Origin: Halichondria panicea
Lineage: Eukaryota > Porifera > Demospongiae > Suberitida > Halichondriidae
Assembly: GCF_963675165.1 (NCBI RefSeq)
Contig: NC_087379.1
Coordinates: 4,605,442-4,669,441, forward strand
Reading direction: 5' to 3'
DNA: 64,000 bases
The notes under the pieces were generated by a model. The model searched no databases and was not told the origin of the DNA. It worked only from the letters and a program-made list of their open reading frames with translations. The number at the start of each line of letters is the position of its first letter. Positions within the stretch are counted from its first letter, which is position 1. Below, piece by piece: positions 11,901 through 22,336 of the stretch. A program made the translations under genes and the position numbers.

Positions 11901-14900
11901 AACATCAGATTTATCATCAGCTTTGTGGATTGGGATTACATTCCAGGCCGAGGGGACTTTTCCTTGACTGAGGGATAGGTTGAAGAGTGTAAACAGTTTA
12001 GGTGGCTATGTAGCTGGCAGTGTTCCTTAACATAATACTATAGAGATTCCATCTGGTCCAGAAGCAGTCTTTTGTTTGTAGTGTAGTAGTAGTTGTTCTA
12101 CCTCTAAAATAGAGCAGTGTATGGATAGAAGGCAGACTGCTTGAGTAGTTGGTGATGGGATAGCAGCGGCTGTGAGGGTTTAGAGAACAAGATGCCAAAA
12201 AATTGTTAAAAAAATTCGCCTTCTCAAAGGTTTTTCTGCTGAGTGGTATTTGAGAGTTATCTGGGGTGGAGTCCTCGGATGGTTTGGTGGCAGTTTGTGA
12301 TATGCAGACCAAAAGTCCTTTGGGGAGTGGATGTTTCTGGCGAGATTTGAGAAGAAGTCTTTTTTGGCCGATTGAAGGGCACTGGTCAAGTTGTTTCTGC
12401 ACTTATTGTATTTGGACCACGATTGGAGAGTGTTTAAGCATTTTGCTCTCCTGTAAAGACGGACTTTCTTCTGCATTAATTTGATGATAGATTTTGTTAT
12501 ATGCGGCAGCTTTCTTTTGGAGGGAGATCGTTTTGAACGTATGAACTTGGACATAGTTGCCATGAATACATTGAACCAGGTAGACCAAAAGAGGTAAACA
12601 TCAGTATCTGAGAGGAAGCTTGTGGGAATGTTCCTAAGAGCATTTTTGACAGACTTGAAGTCTGCTTTCTTGTATAGCCCAAATTTCCTGCGAAGAGCTT
12701 TAGCACTTTTTGGGAGGGACATGTCCAATGAGACGAATATTGTGTTGTGGTCGCAGCCATCAAGCGGTGGGCCGACTTCACAGGACAGAAGTTTTGATTG
12801 TCAGTGAGATAGATATGGTCAATAATGGACGAAGATGAGGTTGTTGATCTGGTTGGTGACGAAACAACTTGTTTGAGAGATGATTTGTCACTGCATACCC
12901 ATGTGTCAGGAGATGCTTGCAGGATGGAATAGTTAGGTCCGAGAGGCCAATACAGTGGGTGTGGAAGCCAGGTTGGAGGCCTAGTTTTTACCCTAGAAGA
13001 TTCTGACTGTAAACTAGTGAGGACCAGGAGCTGATGACATCACTGGTGGTTAGAAAGTACCGAGGAACAGACTCCATGCAGAGCTAGAAGACAAGTGTTG
13101 CCATAGCTACAGCCGGCCACTATAGCACTATACTACACTGTGTACTAGTTGGACAGATCTATAACAGAGCGTGGGTAGCAATTAAAAGGTCATAATTAGC
13201 CAAGTGGTGTCCGACCCTTCTCTGCCTATTAATTTTGTCGTGTTGGCAGATTTCCCAAAGAGAAGTGGACCTGCCAATGATTGGTAAGTTCTCACGAGAG
13301 AAGCTTCATGACTACCCACCCAGGATAGTGTGTCGGTTCTTCCCTGAACAAGGAGCTATCTCCACCACATGCACTCTCTCACTGCATGGCTTTGACACGC
13401 CAGTCAGTGTAAACATGGCATTGGAAGGCTTTGACAAGCCAGTCAGTGTAAACATGGCATTGCTCACTCCTCAGAGATCAGTGGACACTAAACAACTCAA
13501 GGTGTTTCACTCAAGTTCTATTATAGTTAAATACACTTTATATGTGCCATCAAATGCATGAGTAAAAATGTGTATACTCTCTGTTGCTTACTTAATACCT
13601 AAGACCTACATCCGTATACTGATGTGTGTTCGTTATATACAATGCATGCACGTGATTGTAGGAAGCCACTGAAGTGCTGAGGAGAACAGTTAGTGAGATA
13701 ACCACCACATCACAGCTTGGCCCTTCTGTGGAGAGTGTACTATCACTAATGGAGAAAATGGCAACTGCACTTCAGTGAGATGTCTACTATATAGCACTGC
13801 ATGTATTTACTTATCTCCCACCTCAGGTCATCTTCTCTGAGCGAGCTAGCAGCCCTCACTGACTCCATACGGACAGAGATAGAGTCTGTCCTTGTAGTGA
13901 CCAGGAGGGTTGTCGAGGACTGCACATTACAGAGTGAGAACATTGGAGCTAATCTCTCTAAGATTGATGATTTATCTCGCCAGTTTTGTATGGTGGCCAG
14001 GGCCAAACGCAGACACTGTCAAGGTGAGAACATGTGTTTATGATATCAAGTGTTAAGATTTCAATGGTATATACAGACCAGTCAGAGGAGGCAGCTGCTC
14101 TTGTTGACCTGGTGGAGAATGGAGCTAATCTGTTAAGAGCTGTGGACTTAGCACTCAGGGAGATCGACACACTCAGTGGTGAGTGTACATTGTCAGAGTT
14201 ATGCTGTGTATATATATTGAGCCTTAAAAGGTAACTATTATAATGTACCTACCCAAGGTTATGAATTTTAGAGGGGCTTTTACTCCCCCCTCCCCCTTGG
14301 ATTTGGTTCTGTTTGCCCTTTTAAAGTCAAACATGGTATTAACATAATTATTATGTATTTATTCTGTATTTTCTTGAAGCTGGGAAAGGGTTAATTCAGA
14401 GGAGATAATGACGTAGTCTTTATTAAAATACTTGAACCTTGAACAAACTTTTAACAAGCTCTTTTCTAGCCAGCAGGCTACCTTTTCATTCTGGAAACAA
14501 GAGTATACTTATATGATGATATAGCTGAGCTATACATTCACTCTACAGCACGGTAGCTCCTACTTTATAAAGGTCAGAGGTCAGTTTGACATGACAGAAC
14601 TACGACCTTTGTGAGAGGTCACCCCTTTTAGGCACTGCATGATTTCTCTGGAGGGGCGCAGTAGCTAAAAGTTAACTAATTTGCAGCAGCAGTAACATGA
14701 AGGGGCTACTTTATCACAAGAATCAGGGCGCGACATGCAGTCAAACTTGCAAATTTACTGCACAAAACATAAGCTCACGTAATGATTCATTAGTGACCTT
14801 TTGACCCTGTCCACCTTCCTCTGGGGTTAATTATCTTTTGTAGTTTTAGCCACACCCTATAACGCGGAGTGATTCACGCAAACATTTTCATTTCCAATCC

Positions 14901-16140
14901 CTCTTACTGTTCTATCCTTGGTCTATCACAGTGTCCATTGGTGCATGCATCATTGTTCACGCTCAATGTACCTTACTTTAAATTAACATTTATTAGAACC
15001 TTATTAACACCTTACGTTATGTAATATTTACTACTACCTTAACCATGATTTGATGTTGATATCATACTCTTCTCTAACAATTCTCATTGTTAGTGCTCCA
15101 CTTCCTCCCTTTGTTGTTGTGCGAGCCTCTGGGGCCCTGCTCCACGTATTTAAGGTTTTGTTTACCTTTTTTGCCTCACTTCACTTTAACTTCGTTTTAC
15201 CCTGTATTGTCAGTTGATGTTTTGCTTCTCAAACTAAGAATTTGGTTAAGCTATACTGTGAAGTCAATTTGTCTATAATTAGTTGTTGTTGCCTATAGCT
15301 AGGAGCCTGTCTCTAGCTAATTTGTCTAGCCTGTCTAGAATCCCTCTACACCAAGATAAGAGCTCAACAATCATTCATTGTTCCATGTGCCTTCTATGCT
15401 CTGTGCATGTACTACAAGCAATGCGCATGCGCCTATTCTCCGGATGCGCTTATATAGAGATTAACCACGCCCATGACATTTCAATGACGCATGCATGTGC
15501 ACTTCTCCATTAACTGGCTCGATCGTTGTCTGCAGAGGTCTATAGTCATCAGCAGTAACACAACAAGTGAAGGAGACTTGTGTAGAGACCAGTTGTTGGG
15601 CAGAGAACTGTGCAGAGAATCATGCGCCTTCTATCGAGGCTTTTGGTCTGCTAACCAATATGCGCCTATAATATATATATAATATTATTAGTTGATGTGC
15701 GCTTATTAACCGGTATATACAGTATATTGTATGTATGGCAATAATATATAATTATGTATTGTACAGTGTACTGAGTCTATTTGTTTTCATTAGTGCTCCA
15801 GTGTGGGCATACCATGCTCTATAGCCATTTCCTCTTTCCTGCAGGTAACACTGGCTACAGTGTGCTGATGAGCTGCAGTGAGATGATAGTTCAGTCACTC
15901 TCTGAGGATCCAAAGGCATTGGCCCTCCACCTCCTGTCAGCTGGGATCATCACTGTGTCCATTCTTGAGGCAACCAACGAGTTAAATGAGACAAAGAGAG
16001 AGAAGGCTACCCGATTGTACACTGCCCTGATTGGTGTGGTTAAACACCACCCCCACAAGTACGACGTGTTTGTCTCCACTCTCAGACGCAACCCACTACA
16101 CACTGACTTGGTCAGAGAATTAGATAGCAAGTGCATGTAG
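5794..16140 (+). CDS. Putative transmembrane ZU5 / UPA-like / death-fold (CARD-like) protein
   Basis: Ten exons join in phase: about 5794-5896, 5943-6011, 6064-6561, 6616-6725, 7088-7255, 13250-13501, 13662-13774, 13827-14023, 14077-14178 and 15845-16140 (stop TAG). The first visible exon carries one strongly hydrophobic helix (FITVLLCILTSLVFSIWVF), followed by a basic/polar juxtamembrane stretch. Exon 3 is a ZU5 domain (ASPSYLISSEGINGQVTVSM). The next exons resemble the UPA segment that follows ZU5 in UNC5, PIDD and ankyrins. Helical exons follow, and the last exon has a CARD/death-fold pattern (LLSAGIITVSILEATNELNE, then HHPHKYDVFVSTLRR). UNC5-type receptors share the TM-ZU5-UPA-death order. 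The true N-terminus is unresolved: it could be the ATG at 5710 inside the MITE, or exons further upstream. Intron 5 is 6 kb and full of transposons. I infer a signalling adaptor or receptor; the ligand is unknown. Confidence 0.72.
7980..8545 (-). mobile_element. 3' part of an old LINE reverse transcriptase
   Basis: The reverse strand encodes a LINE thumb/C-terminal region: LPKLEYCAAVWDPTKKLENT, a long basic stretch, then PKWNSLPPEVNNSSSVSSFK. The frame continues upstream to about 8690 as YLGVTISKNLSWSQHITNTV after a frame change. It is probably the C-terminal end of the same old element whose N-terminal part lies at 11.8-13.0 kb. Confidence 0.8.
8757..8869 (+). mobile_element. Inverted LINE RT piece
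   Basis: The forward strand reads SRMPISLLSLVSKVLERIVH, the RT segment that normally follows an N-Y-R motif. It is opposite in orientation to the LINE pieces on both sides. The old LINE fragment at 11.8-12.0 kb ends just after S-N-Y-R, so this could be its inverted continuation. Confidence 0.7.
8870..11806 (-). mobile_element. Young LINE (non-LTR retrotransposon), 5'-truncated, with 3' poly(A) tail
   Basis: A single uninterrupted frame of about 900 codons runs from about 11806 to the stop near 9097 on the reverse strand (first Met at 11634). The N-terminus is an apurinic-type endonuclease: NARSIL start, TETWL, GDFNVN, and the catalytic S-D-H in ANSDHLGI. The RT follows with FFDFKKAFDKVPHS, SGVPQGSVLGPLLF and LLYADDLLLY. 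A CR1/L2/Jockey-like thumb then ends in AYANSFFPKG. About 190 bases of 3' UTR lead to 36 T (8870-8905), which is the poly(A) tail. ORF1 and the 5' UTR are missing. The intact frame and pure tail point to recent insertion. It sits antisense in an intron of the ZU5 gene. Confidence 0.93.
11820..13030 (-). mobile_element. Old LINE fragment (endonuclease end, linker and start of RT)
   Basis: The reverse-strand frame at 12728-12180 encodes the endonuclease-RT linker (SWSKYNKCRNNLTSALQSAK, then HSPKDFWSAYHKL). Upstream pieces near 12730-12900 resemble the end of an endonuclease. Downstream, 12000-11890 reads LSLSQGKVPSAWNVIPIHKA, then S-N-Y-R, and stops being RT-like. Several frameshifts are present. 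It is interrupted by the young LINE. Confidence 0.75.
14179..15844. other. Last intron of the ZU5 gene, with MITE remnants
   Basis: The 1.67-kb intron contains a C-rich repeat scrap (about 14280-14300) and one degraded end of the 1.68-kb MITE family (CCAATCCCTCTT near 14893). No exon with matching splice phase was seen inside it. Confidence 0.55.
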
Positions 16141-17268
16141 TTTGCATGTCAACAACATAAAATATGTATAATATATGATCGTGCGTACTTTCGCTTTAGG
16201 CTCTGTCATTCAAAGTTACATATCTCCCTTGAATTGAATTATACTCATGACCTTTAGTTTTATGCTGATCTTATCCTTACTTTGATGTTTTCTTTTAAGC
16301 TCTGTCAACTGTAAAACTAAGCAATAATACAACTGACAATCTTTACCAAACGAGTGTTGCAAGCTGCGCTGCATGTACTAATCCTCTCGCCATGTTATGC
16401 TTTCGCTCAGAGTGTTATAGTAGAGGGAATAAGTTTTTTCTATAATGAATTTTAGCTAGTTTAATAGCTTATCTATACTGAGAAGAAAATACTTGTTTAC
16501 ATGCATCTATATTGATGTTATCCATTATATTATTATGGGGTGCCGTTTAACTTAAAATTATGTTTTAACTATTATTTGACACTTATAAATATAAGGCACA
16601 TTACAGAAGTAGCGTCTCGTGTGCTTTTTTTAAACGCCGCATTGCCTTATAAGAAAAGTGTGTAAGTGACATAAATTACAGACCGCGAAGTAAAAAGTCC
16701 TGACGATCCTCGCCTCTGATAGTCTATATGATCTATCTCTCTAACTAGCTACGTATACATATTATACGTAAAACAATGAGTACGAGTAGTAATATAGCGT
16801 TACTATCAACATACATGTAAGCACTCTATCAAACGCACTAGCAGTTCAAATACAGCCAGCTAGGCTGCTAGCCAGTGTTGTGAGTCACCATGGAAACAGT
16901 GGGGCGACGGAATATAATATATATAGGTGATGTACTTATACATAAGTCATCCTCTTATAATAAGAGCATTATTATGACTTGTGTATAATTATTATTATAT
17001 ACAATGCAACAACCAAAGAGTAGAACTTTTGATTTTTTACGTTTTTGTGAATATCTTCTAAACAAAATGTGATTGGATCAATTTGAGTGTAGGTACTGAA
17101 AGTTCAACTATTGGCGCTTCCATTGGACCACCACCTGTTACATCATATGACATCATCATTCCAAAATGGGTGCTATAATATGTGTACATTGAAAATATGT
17201 TATAATTATGTCAAGTGAATAGCATACAATAATCATTCAGTATAGATTACTAGTTGTTCTGCAGATGA
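16141..17268. other. Intergenic DNA without recognised features
   Basis: AT-rich, with no supported coding frame. It holds the 3' UTR of the ZU5 gene; the polyadenylation site was not fixed. Confidence 0.4.
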
Positions 17269-17429
17269 ATGGGGAGGGTTGGTGCACCGTTAAACCCATC
17301 ATTCTCGACTCAAGGTCGGGCATCTACTTGCTTTTTCTATACCTGTATGCATGGTTTTGTGCTGTTTGCTCTTTTTTTTTACTTGTCTAGGATAATACAA
17401 GGTCTCAAGGATCCACCAGAAAAGGCTGC

Positions 17430-17615
17430 AATGGTATTCCCAGTAGGCATAACTCGAGAACGAAGCTTTATTTTGCAAATCCACAAACACGAATCCAAGA
17501 AAACATGACTAGAAGCCTATAGAAACTCTTACTTTCACTTCATTGATCCAGCTGTAGCAGTCTACACAAACACACTACCGTATACCTCGCTTGCGCATGC
17601 GCACCGAGGCATCAT
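17430..17615 (+). repeat. Dispersed repeat, copy 1 (inverted relative to 23630-23857)
   Basis: From AAAAGGCTGCAATG to CTTGCGCATGCGCACCGAGG this is a close inverted match to 23630-23857. Shared blocks include TAACTCGAGAACGAAGC, ATGACTAGAAGCCTATAGAA and TACCGTATACCTCGCTTGCG. The short frames over it are not supported as genes. Confidence 0.75.
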
Positions 17616-18575
17616 TATAGCCTGGAATCACCATGTGATAAAAAAATAATTACACCCGCTATATGACATAATTATGCTAGAATAATCAATACAGTACTTA
17701 CGTAGGCCATAATTATAAGATGTATGTAAGATATATATAAGATTAGAAAGTCCTAAAGGGGGAAATTTTACCCTCCTATTGTGTAGATTGCCCCCCTCGG
17801 ACAGTCTCTTACAATATAATTAGTTTTTTTGCTATGAATAGGATCAGATGTCTGGGAAGACAAACTATACCGTAGGATGTCCAGAGAGACAACTTACGTA
17901 TGAGGGTGACCACCGGTACATTAATATATCAACTTCCAGCTGGACCAAGGAAATTGTGCGAAGGCCACAAAAGTCAGTACGACAAGACATTCAAAGTGTG
18001 CCCAATCTCCTCCCATGCTTCCCCACTCTACACTTACTACACATTAACTGACGTGCATATACATTTGTTGTACCTTTTCTCACTGCTCTTTTGTCACAAA
18101 TTGATCTGATCCATTATAAAACCACCATCATTGGATATGCACAACTTTATGGAGTTATTCGTCGATAATCCTAACTTGCCTGCACACGCTATTAAGATTG
18201 TACATAGAGAGTGTCTTCAATATTAATTCTCCCACTATTGAGCACTGAAAAGCTGTACCCAAACAGAGGGGATGGGCCAAACCTCGAGTCAGTGGGACAG
18301 TTATACACTGTTTCATGAAGACGATACCTGCATGGGGTGAAGAGACTGGCTGAATAGCGCACCACTAGCTGCATCTACACTTTACCACCATAATTATATA
18401 AGACACAAAAATTACGTACGCAACTATATGGTGCTATATATGGAAGGTCGGCTTTATATACTATAAGTAGTGTGAAGGAAGTGGGTGTAAAATAGTGGGA
18501 TGATCTGTCACTACATGTATGTAGTTAGATTACTGAACTAGGATACTGTGTGTGATGTTAGGCCCTTCTTGATTG
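17616..18575. other. Intergenic DNA without recognised genes
   Basis: Short open frames occur, but none has family similarity or splice support. A C-rich scrap near 17770-17805 may be another remnant of the 18.58-kb MITE. Confidence 0.35.
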
Positions 18576-18753
18576 CAGGGCTGCATTGAGGGGGGCGAGG
18601 ATGGTAATTTGTCCCCCCTGGGCACAGTTTCGCCCCCCCCCCCAAGGATCTGGCAGTGTACCACTATAATTCTGATGACTTCGCCCCTCCTACATTTTTA
18701 AATTTCCCAATTCGCCCCCTCCCCCCTAATACAAAATCCTGAATGCAGCCCTG
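18576..18753. mobile_element. C/G-rich MITE, 178 bp
   Basis: It begins CAGGGCTGCATTGAGG and ends with the inverted CCTGAATGCAGCCCTG. The interior is built of poly-C/poly-G blocks and TTCGCCCC words. A second fragment is at 1600-1642. Confidence 0.75.
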
Positions 18754-19083
18754 GATTATTTGTGTTCTGTTGCGCAATCCCTTCACCTTCAATTTTAAGT
18801 AGCTGTATGTTTTGCATTTGTTATACTCGATCTTTAATGTGAATTTTAGATACTATACCTCCTACCGTCAACCTCATGCACTCGCTAGACTAATTCGGTC
18901 TCGCTAGCCAGCCTAACAAAGTTTTATACATGTTGTAATTATAATTTATATTTAAAAAGCCATAAAATTACTGCCGTCACGTGTCACGAGACACAGTTAT
19001 TGCATACAACATGATGTGAGCATCTTGGGAGAGTTCACATCCATCGTGCATGGCTTTTTGTTTGGATGTGCATGTATAGATAT

Positions 19084-19350
19084 GTGTAGCAAACAAAACA
19101 ACATCTGTCAATATACTTTATGTTCTACAACTGTTGTTTGTAGTTGTATGTGTAGACAGTAAGTGTAGTGAACAAAACAATATCTGTCAATACTTTATGT
19201 TCTACAACTGTTGTTTGTAGTTGTATGTGTAGACAGTAAGTGTAGTGAACAAAACAATATCTGTCATTTTCTTCCAACAACTAAATCGTTTCGCTTTTTG
19301 TTGTTGTTATGTGTACAGTAATGTGTAGCTATGTGTAGTGAACAAAACAC
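19084..19350 (+). repeat. Tandem repeat (about 77-79 bp unit) upstream of the type II membrane protein gene
   Basis: Units start at 19084, 19163 and 19240, with a partial one near 19322-19360. Each begins with GTGTAG, then a few bases, then AACAAAACAA. The first two continue to ACAACTGTTGTTTGTAG, which is itself nearly palindromic around ACAACTGTTGT. The array ends about 90 bp before the TATA box, so it may be a repeated regulatory module. Confidence 0.8.
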
Positions 19351-19440
19351 ACACAATTCACATCTGTCTATTGTGCTCCGTTTTCGGAACAACACAAGGT
19401 TGCAAATTCTGTTGACTGATCAACACGTTCTGTCCACTAC

Positions 19441-19449
19441 TATATAAAT
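19441..19449 (+). promoter_or_regulatory. TATA box
   Basis: TATATAAAT lies 103 bp upstream of the ATG at 19552. Transcription would start near 19470-19480 and give a short 5' UTR. Confidence 0.55.
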
Positions 19450-19551
19450 CTGATGCCTATTCCTTCTGTTGCACAAAAAATACTGTTATGGACTAGGACC
19501 AACTGACCAACACTCCGAAACTGATTTCCACACAAAGGGATTGATCGTATC

Positions 19552-20753
19552 ATGGAAAAAGAGAGTTGTGCAGATCCTGACAACACAACGACTAAACGAG
19601 TGATTTCTGAAAACACATACGATTTGATTGAACGCAATGTAGTAGGTAGAGTTGGATTTATCCCTACTGTCAGCCAGAGTAAGAAGACAACTGGACGAAG
19701 TACGATAATTTTCGTGACCATCATAGCAACTTTGGCTTTGGTGCTTGCAGTGACAATATTGATCATTGACAAGACATCAAATCAACCTGCCGCCAATACT
19801 GGGAGCCTGGACAACACACAAACCCAGCTGAGTGCCTCGGACGAGTCAATTCAGAACCAATTTTTTCAGGCACAGTTGAACAATTTAACTCGTGCTATAC
19901 TGCCAGCAATACAAGCAATTCAGTCCAATATTGATGAAAATCATCGAGAGATACAGGATCTTCATACGCACCAAAGCAAAAAGATACAAGATCTTAAAAA
20001 TGACACTTTTCGAGATATTGAAGCCATTCGCACACAGCAAGACAGCACCAACCGTGAGATACAATATCTTCAATCACAGCACAATGACACTGATCAGAAG
20101 ATGGTACAAGCTAATGGGAACAACTCAGAAGATACACAATGCCTTGGATTTGATCACAGTCATCCTGCGCCTTCATGTCAGCAGATTCTTGATTGCAGTC
20201 CGTCCATTTCGAGTGGTCATTTTTGGCTCGGAACAGAAGAGAATGTGGTATTGATGTTCTGTGACATGAACAGGACATGTGGTGGTATGTCTGGTGGGTG
20301 GCTACGTTTGATTGCGTTAGATATGCGAGACGAGAATCCACCATGCCCCGGTAATTTGATGCTAATAGAGGAATCAGGAAAAAGACTGTGTACTGGAAAT
20401 TCTGGTAGTAGTGCGTTTATTGAAGCAAATGTGCAATACAACATGGTGTGTGGCAGAGCAATCGCGTATCAATACGGTGCTTTAACCTCTTTTTACACAA
20501 CACAACATGGAATTGACAATGGCTACGTCAACGGTATTAGCCTTATACATACAGTTCCAATCCTCGCAAGCATATCTGGACATTTGCAGGAGCTCACGAT
20601 GAATATGGTTCTACAACGAGAGAAAACTGTCCGTGTATTTCGGGAACCAGTGCTACTCAACCACCAAGTTTTGTAGGGAATGATTATTTCTGTGATACAG
20701 GTGCAACTCGAATTTCCAATGACTGTCATGTTCCTCTTCCCCCAATAACATAA
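19552..20753 (+). CDS. Type II membrane protein with coiled coil and fibrinogen-like domain; frameshifted
   Basis: The frame starts at ATG 19552. A cytoplasmic tail of about 50 residues is followed by one TM helix (IIFVTIIATLALVLAVTILI, about residues 51-73), so the C-terminus is outside. Next is a stalk of about 110 residues with repeated REIQDL/REIQYL heptad-like units and N-glycosylation sites. From about residue 200 comes a cysteine-rich domain resembling the start of a fibrinogen-related domain (CQQILDCSPSISSGHFWLG, then MFCDMNRTCGGMSGGWLR). Near 20552-20556 the frame is lost. The family-like continuation, KHIWTFAGAHDEYGS and SFVGNDYFC, lies in another frame and ends at TAA 20751. In the original frame the ORF ends at 20676. 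Either one base is missing from this sequence or the allele is a recent pseudogene. No introns. The role is probably cell-surface recognition, by inference. Confidence 0.75.
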
Positions 20754-20864
20754 TAATTACACTACATAAAATCAACCACTACATGTAAGTAACTAAATTA
20801 AGTGCTAAACACTCGGGGCTTGAAGTGTGCTTGTAGATCTATAGTAGTAGGTCATGCATGCACT

Positions 20865-21238
20865 GGGACTACAGGATCAAAATCTTGGCTGGAATAGCGA
20901 GGTGACTGCATTTCAGAAAATAGCCGGGGCTATACTGATTGAAAAAAGGACCTTACCTAGAAATTAATGATGGTTCTGTATAAAGGATAATGAATCATTA
21001 CTGCTCTCTATTTCAGTAATTCTGCCAAACCACACCCAAAACGTCATATCCGGCTGTAAATTACATTGAAAACCTAGTTTTGGGCAGCCAGTACTGCTAG
21101 TATACGGAATAGCCAGTGGCCGCATTTCAGGGCAAGTTTTGTGTAGTAAACATCTAGCTAGCAATCCGTGCAAAACAAAATGTCCAGTATATCAAGGTGG
21201 CCGTACTTCAGAAGCCAGAATAGCAAGAGTCTCACTGT
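20865..21238. repeat. Degraded pogo-like MITE
   Basis: The right end (AAGAGTCTCACTGTAA) is the inverse of a CAGTGAGACTCTTGCTA-type terminus, also seen as CAGTGGACTCTTGCTAATTC at 58566. Internal words such as GGCCGCATTTCAG recur twice. The left end is eroded. Confidence 0.5.
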
Positions 21239-21249
21239 AATTAAAAGAC

Positions 21250-21435
21250 AAATAAACACATGGGTAATAGTCGGCCACTGACTCACTCTTTGAGAATTTT
21301 AAGTGGCTCCTCACCAGTGACGTAGCCCTGCTCTGGATTGACACGAGACGTCTTACAACAACCACAAGCTTTCAGCCCCCTCAGAATTAACGCATCACCG
21401 ACTCTCACTACTGCTTCCCAACTGTCCTGTTTGGA
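21250..21435 (-). pseudogene. Duplicated last visible exon of MTARC (fragment)
   Basis: The reverse strand encodes DSWEAVVRVGDALILRGLKA, then GYVTGEEPLKILKE. This is nearly the same as the MTARC exon at 25673-25818, with one extra Val codon and a C-G-C-C for C-G-R-C change. Similarity continues into the downstream flank (CATGGGTAATAGTC). No other MTARC exon is nearby, so it cannot make the enzyme. It abuts a duplicated talin exon. Confidence 0.85.
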
Positions 21436-21447
21436 TGAATCGTACGT

Positions 21448-21690
21448 GCAGGAGGAGTGAGAATGAGAATGTTTGCTTCATATAGCAACCAATCACTGGT
21501 TGACACTATTGCTATTGTGCTGCAAGGCATTGCCGTATTTTCTTTACATCCAGAAAACCTAGAATCCAGAAAGAGCTTGAAAGAAGATGTTAAATCAGTT
21601 CAAGAAGATATAAGTGCTATGCTTACGTCACCATCTATACATGTATATATGCAGGTATTTCGTCTTGTACTTCTGGCTCGTTTAATCTCC
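21448..21690 (+). pseudogene. Duplicated internal talin exon plus intron and start of next exon (fragment)
   Basis: This matches 37245-37495 of the talin-like gene: ATGTTTGCTTCAT, GCAACCAATCACTGG and GAAAACCTAGAATC, then the following intron (CACCATCTATACATGTAT) and the start of the next exon (GTATTTCGTCTTGTACTTCT). The splice donor GAAGAT/GTGAGT has become GAAGAT/ATAAGT. That destroys the GT, and part of the intron is deleted. It is a non-functional copy made at the DNA level. Confidence 0.88.
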
Positions 21691-22325
21691 CTTTTTTTTC
21701 CTAAAGTTGCAGTTTTACTACACTGGAGATTATAATGGGATTATAAAAAAAACGTATTAATCGTTCGGATTTTGATTGCACTACTGCACTTTTTTTAAGA
21801 GGCTATCATTGTCTAACGGCCTGCAGTCAGACCTCGAAACCAGAGCTGTACATACTTTACTTGTTGTAGATTACTTGCTGTTTAGAGCCTTCTGTTGATA
21901 CGAGAGAAAGAGAGAGAGAGAGAGAGAGTTCAAAGAATCGTGGCTATGTTCGAACTATGTTCCAGTATTTGGCCTTGTCACTCCGCCGAGGAAGCTTTTT
22001 GTTGGCCGTGAGTTTGAACTTGCTTACCTAGGTACCATCAGCTTAGTGCTCTGAGCCGCTGTCCTCGAGAACAAGCGTTTGAAAATAGAACGTGTTCGAT
22101 AATCGGTTGTTTACTCTAGTACTACCCAACGGTTTTTATGGGCTGCATAGCTAATAGTTGCTTATTCTCCTTCATGCACTCCTGTCTGTACGTATGTGCA
22201 TATACTAGTTTGTATAATTACGATGTGAAAGTGTTAATTTCATTGGGATGCATGCTGATGCGAGATCAATCATAATGAGTGTGTTAACATGGAGGGTGAC
22301 ATTGTACGAGTGCATGTGTTTTGTC
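21691..22325. other. Non-coding stretch with an AG microsatellite
   Basis: A tract of AG repeats lies at about 21903-21928. No coding frame is supported. Confidence 0.4.
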
Positions 22326-22336
22326 TGTATCTCAGG

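Larger units (their letters stand above)
7331..13232. mobile_element. Nested transposon block inside intron 5 of the ZU5 gene, bounded by inverted ends
   Basis: About 50 bp at 7331-7380 (AGAGGAGGTCGGACACCACT, then CTAATTATGACCTTTTA) reappears inverted at about 13183-13232. Between the two ends lie an old LINE, a young LINE and an inverted LINE piece. The end motif matches other AGAGGAGGTYGGACAC termini in the window. This suggests a TIR element that was later enlarged by LINE insertions. Confidence 0.55.
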
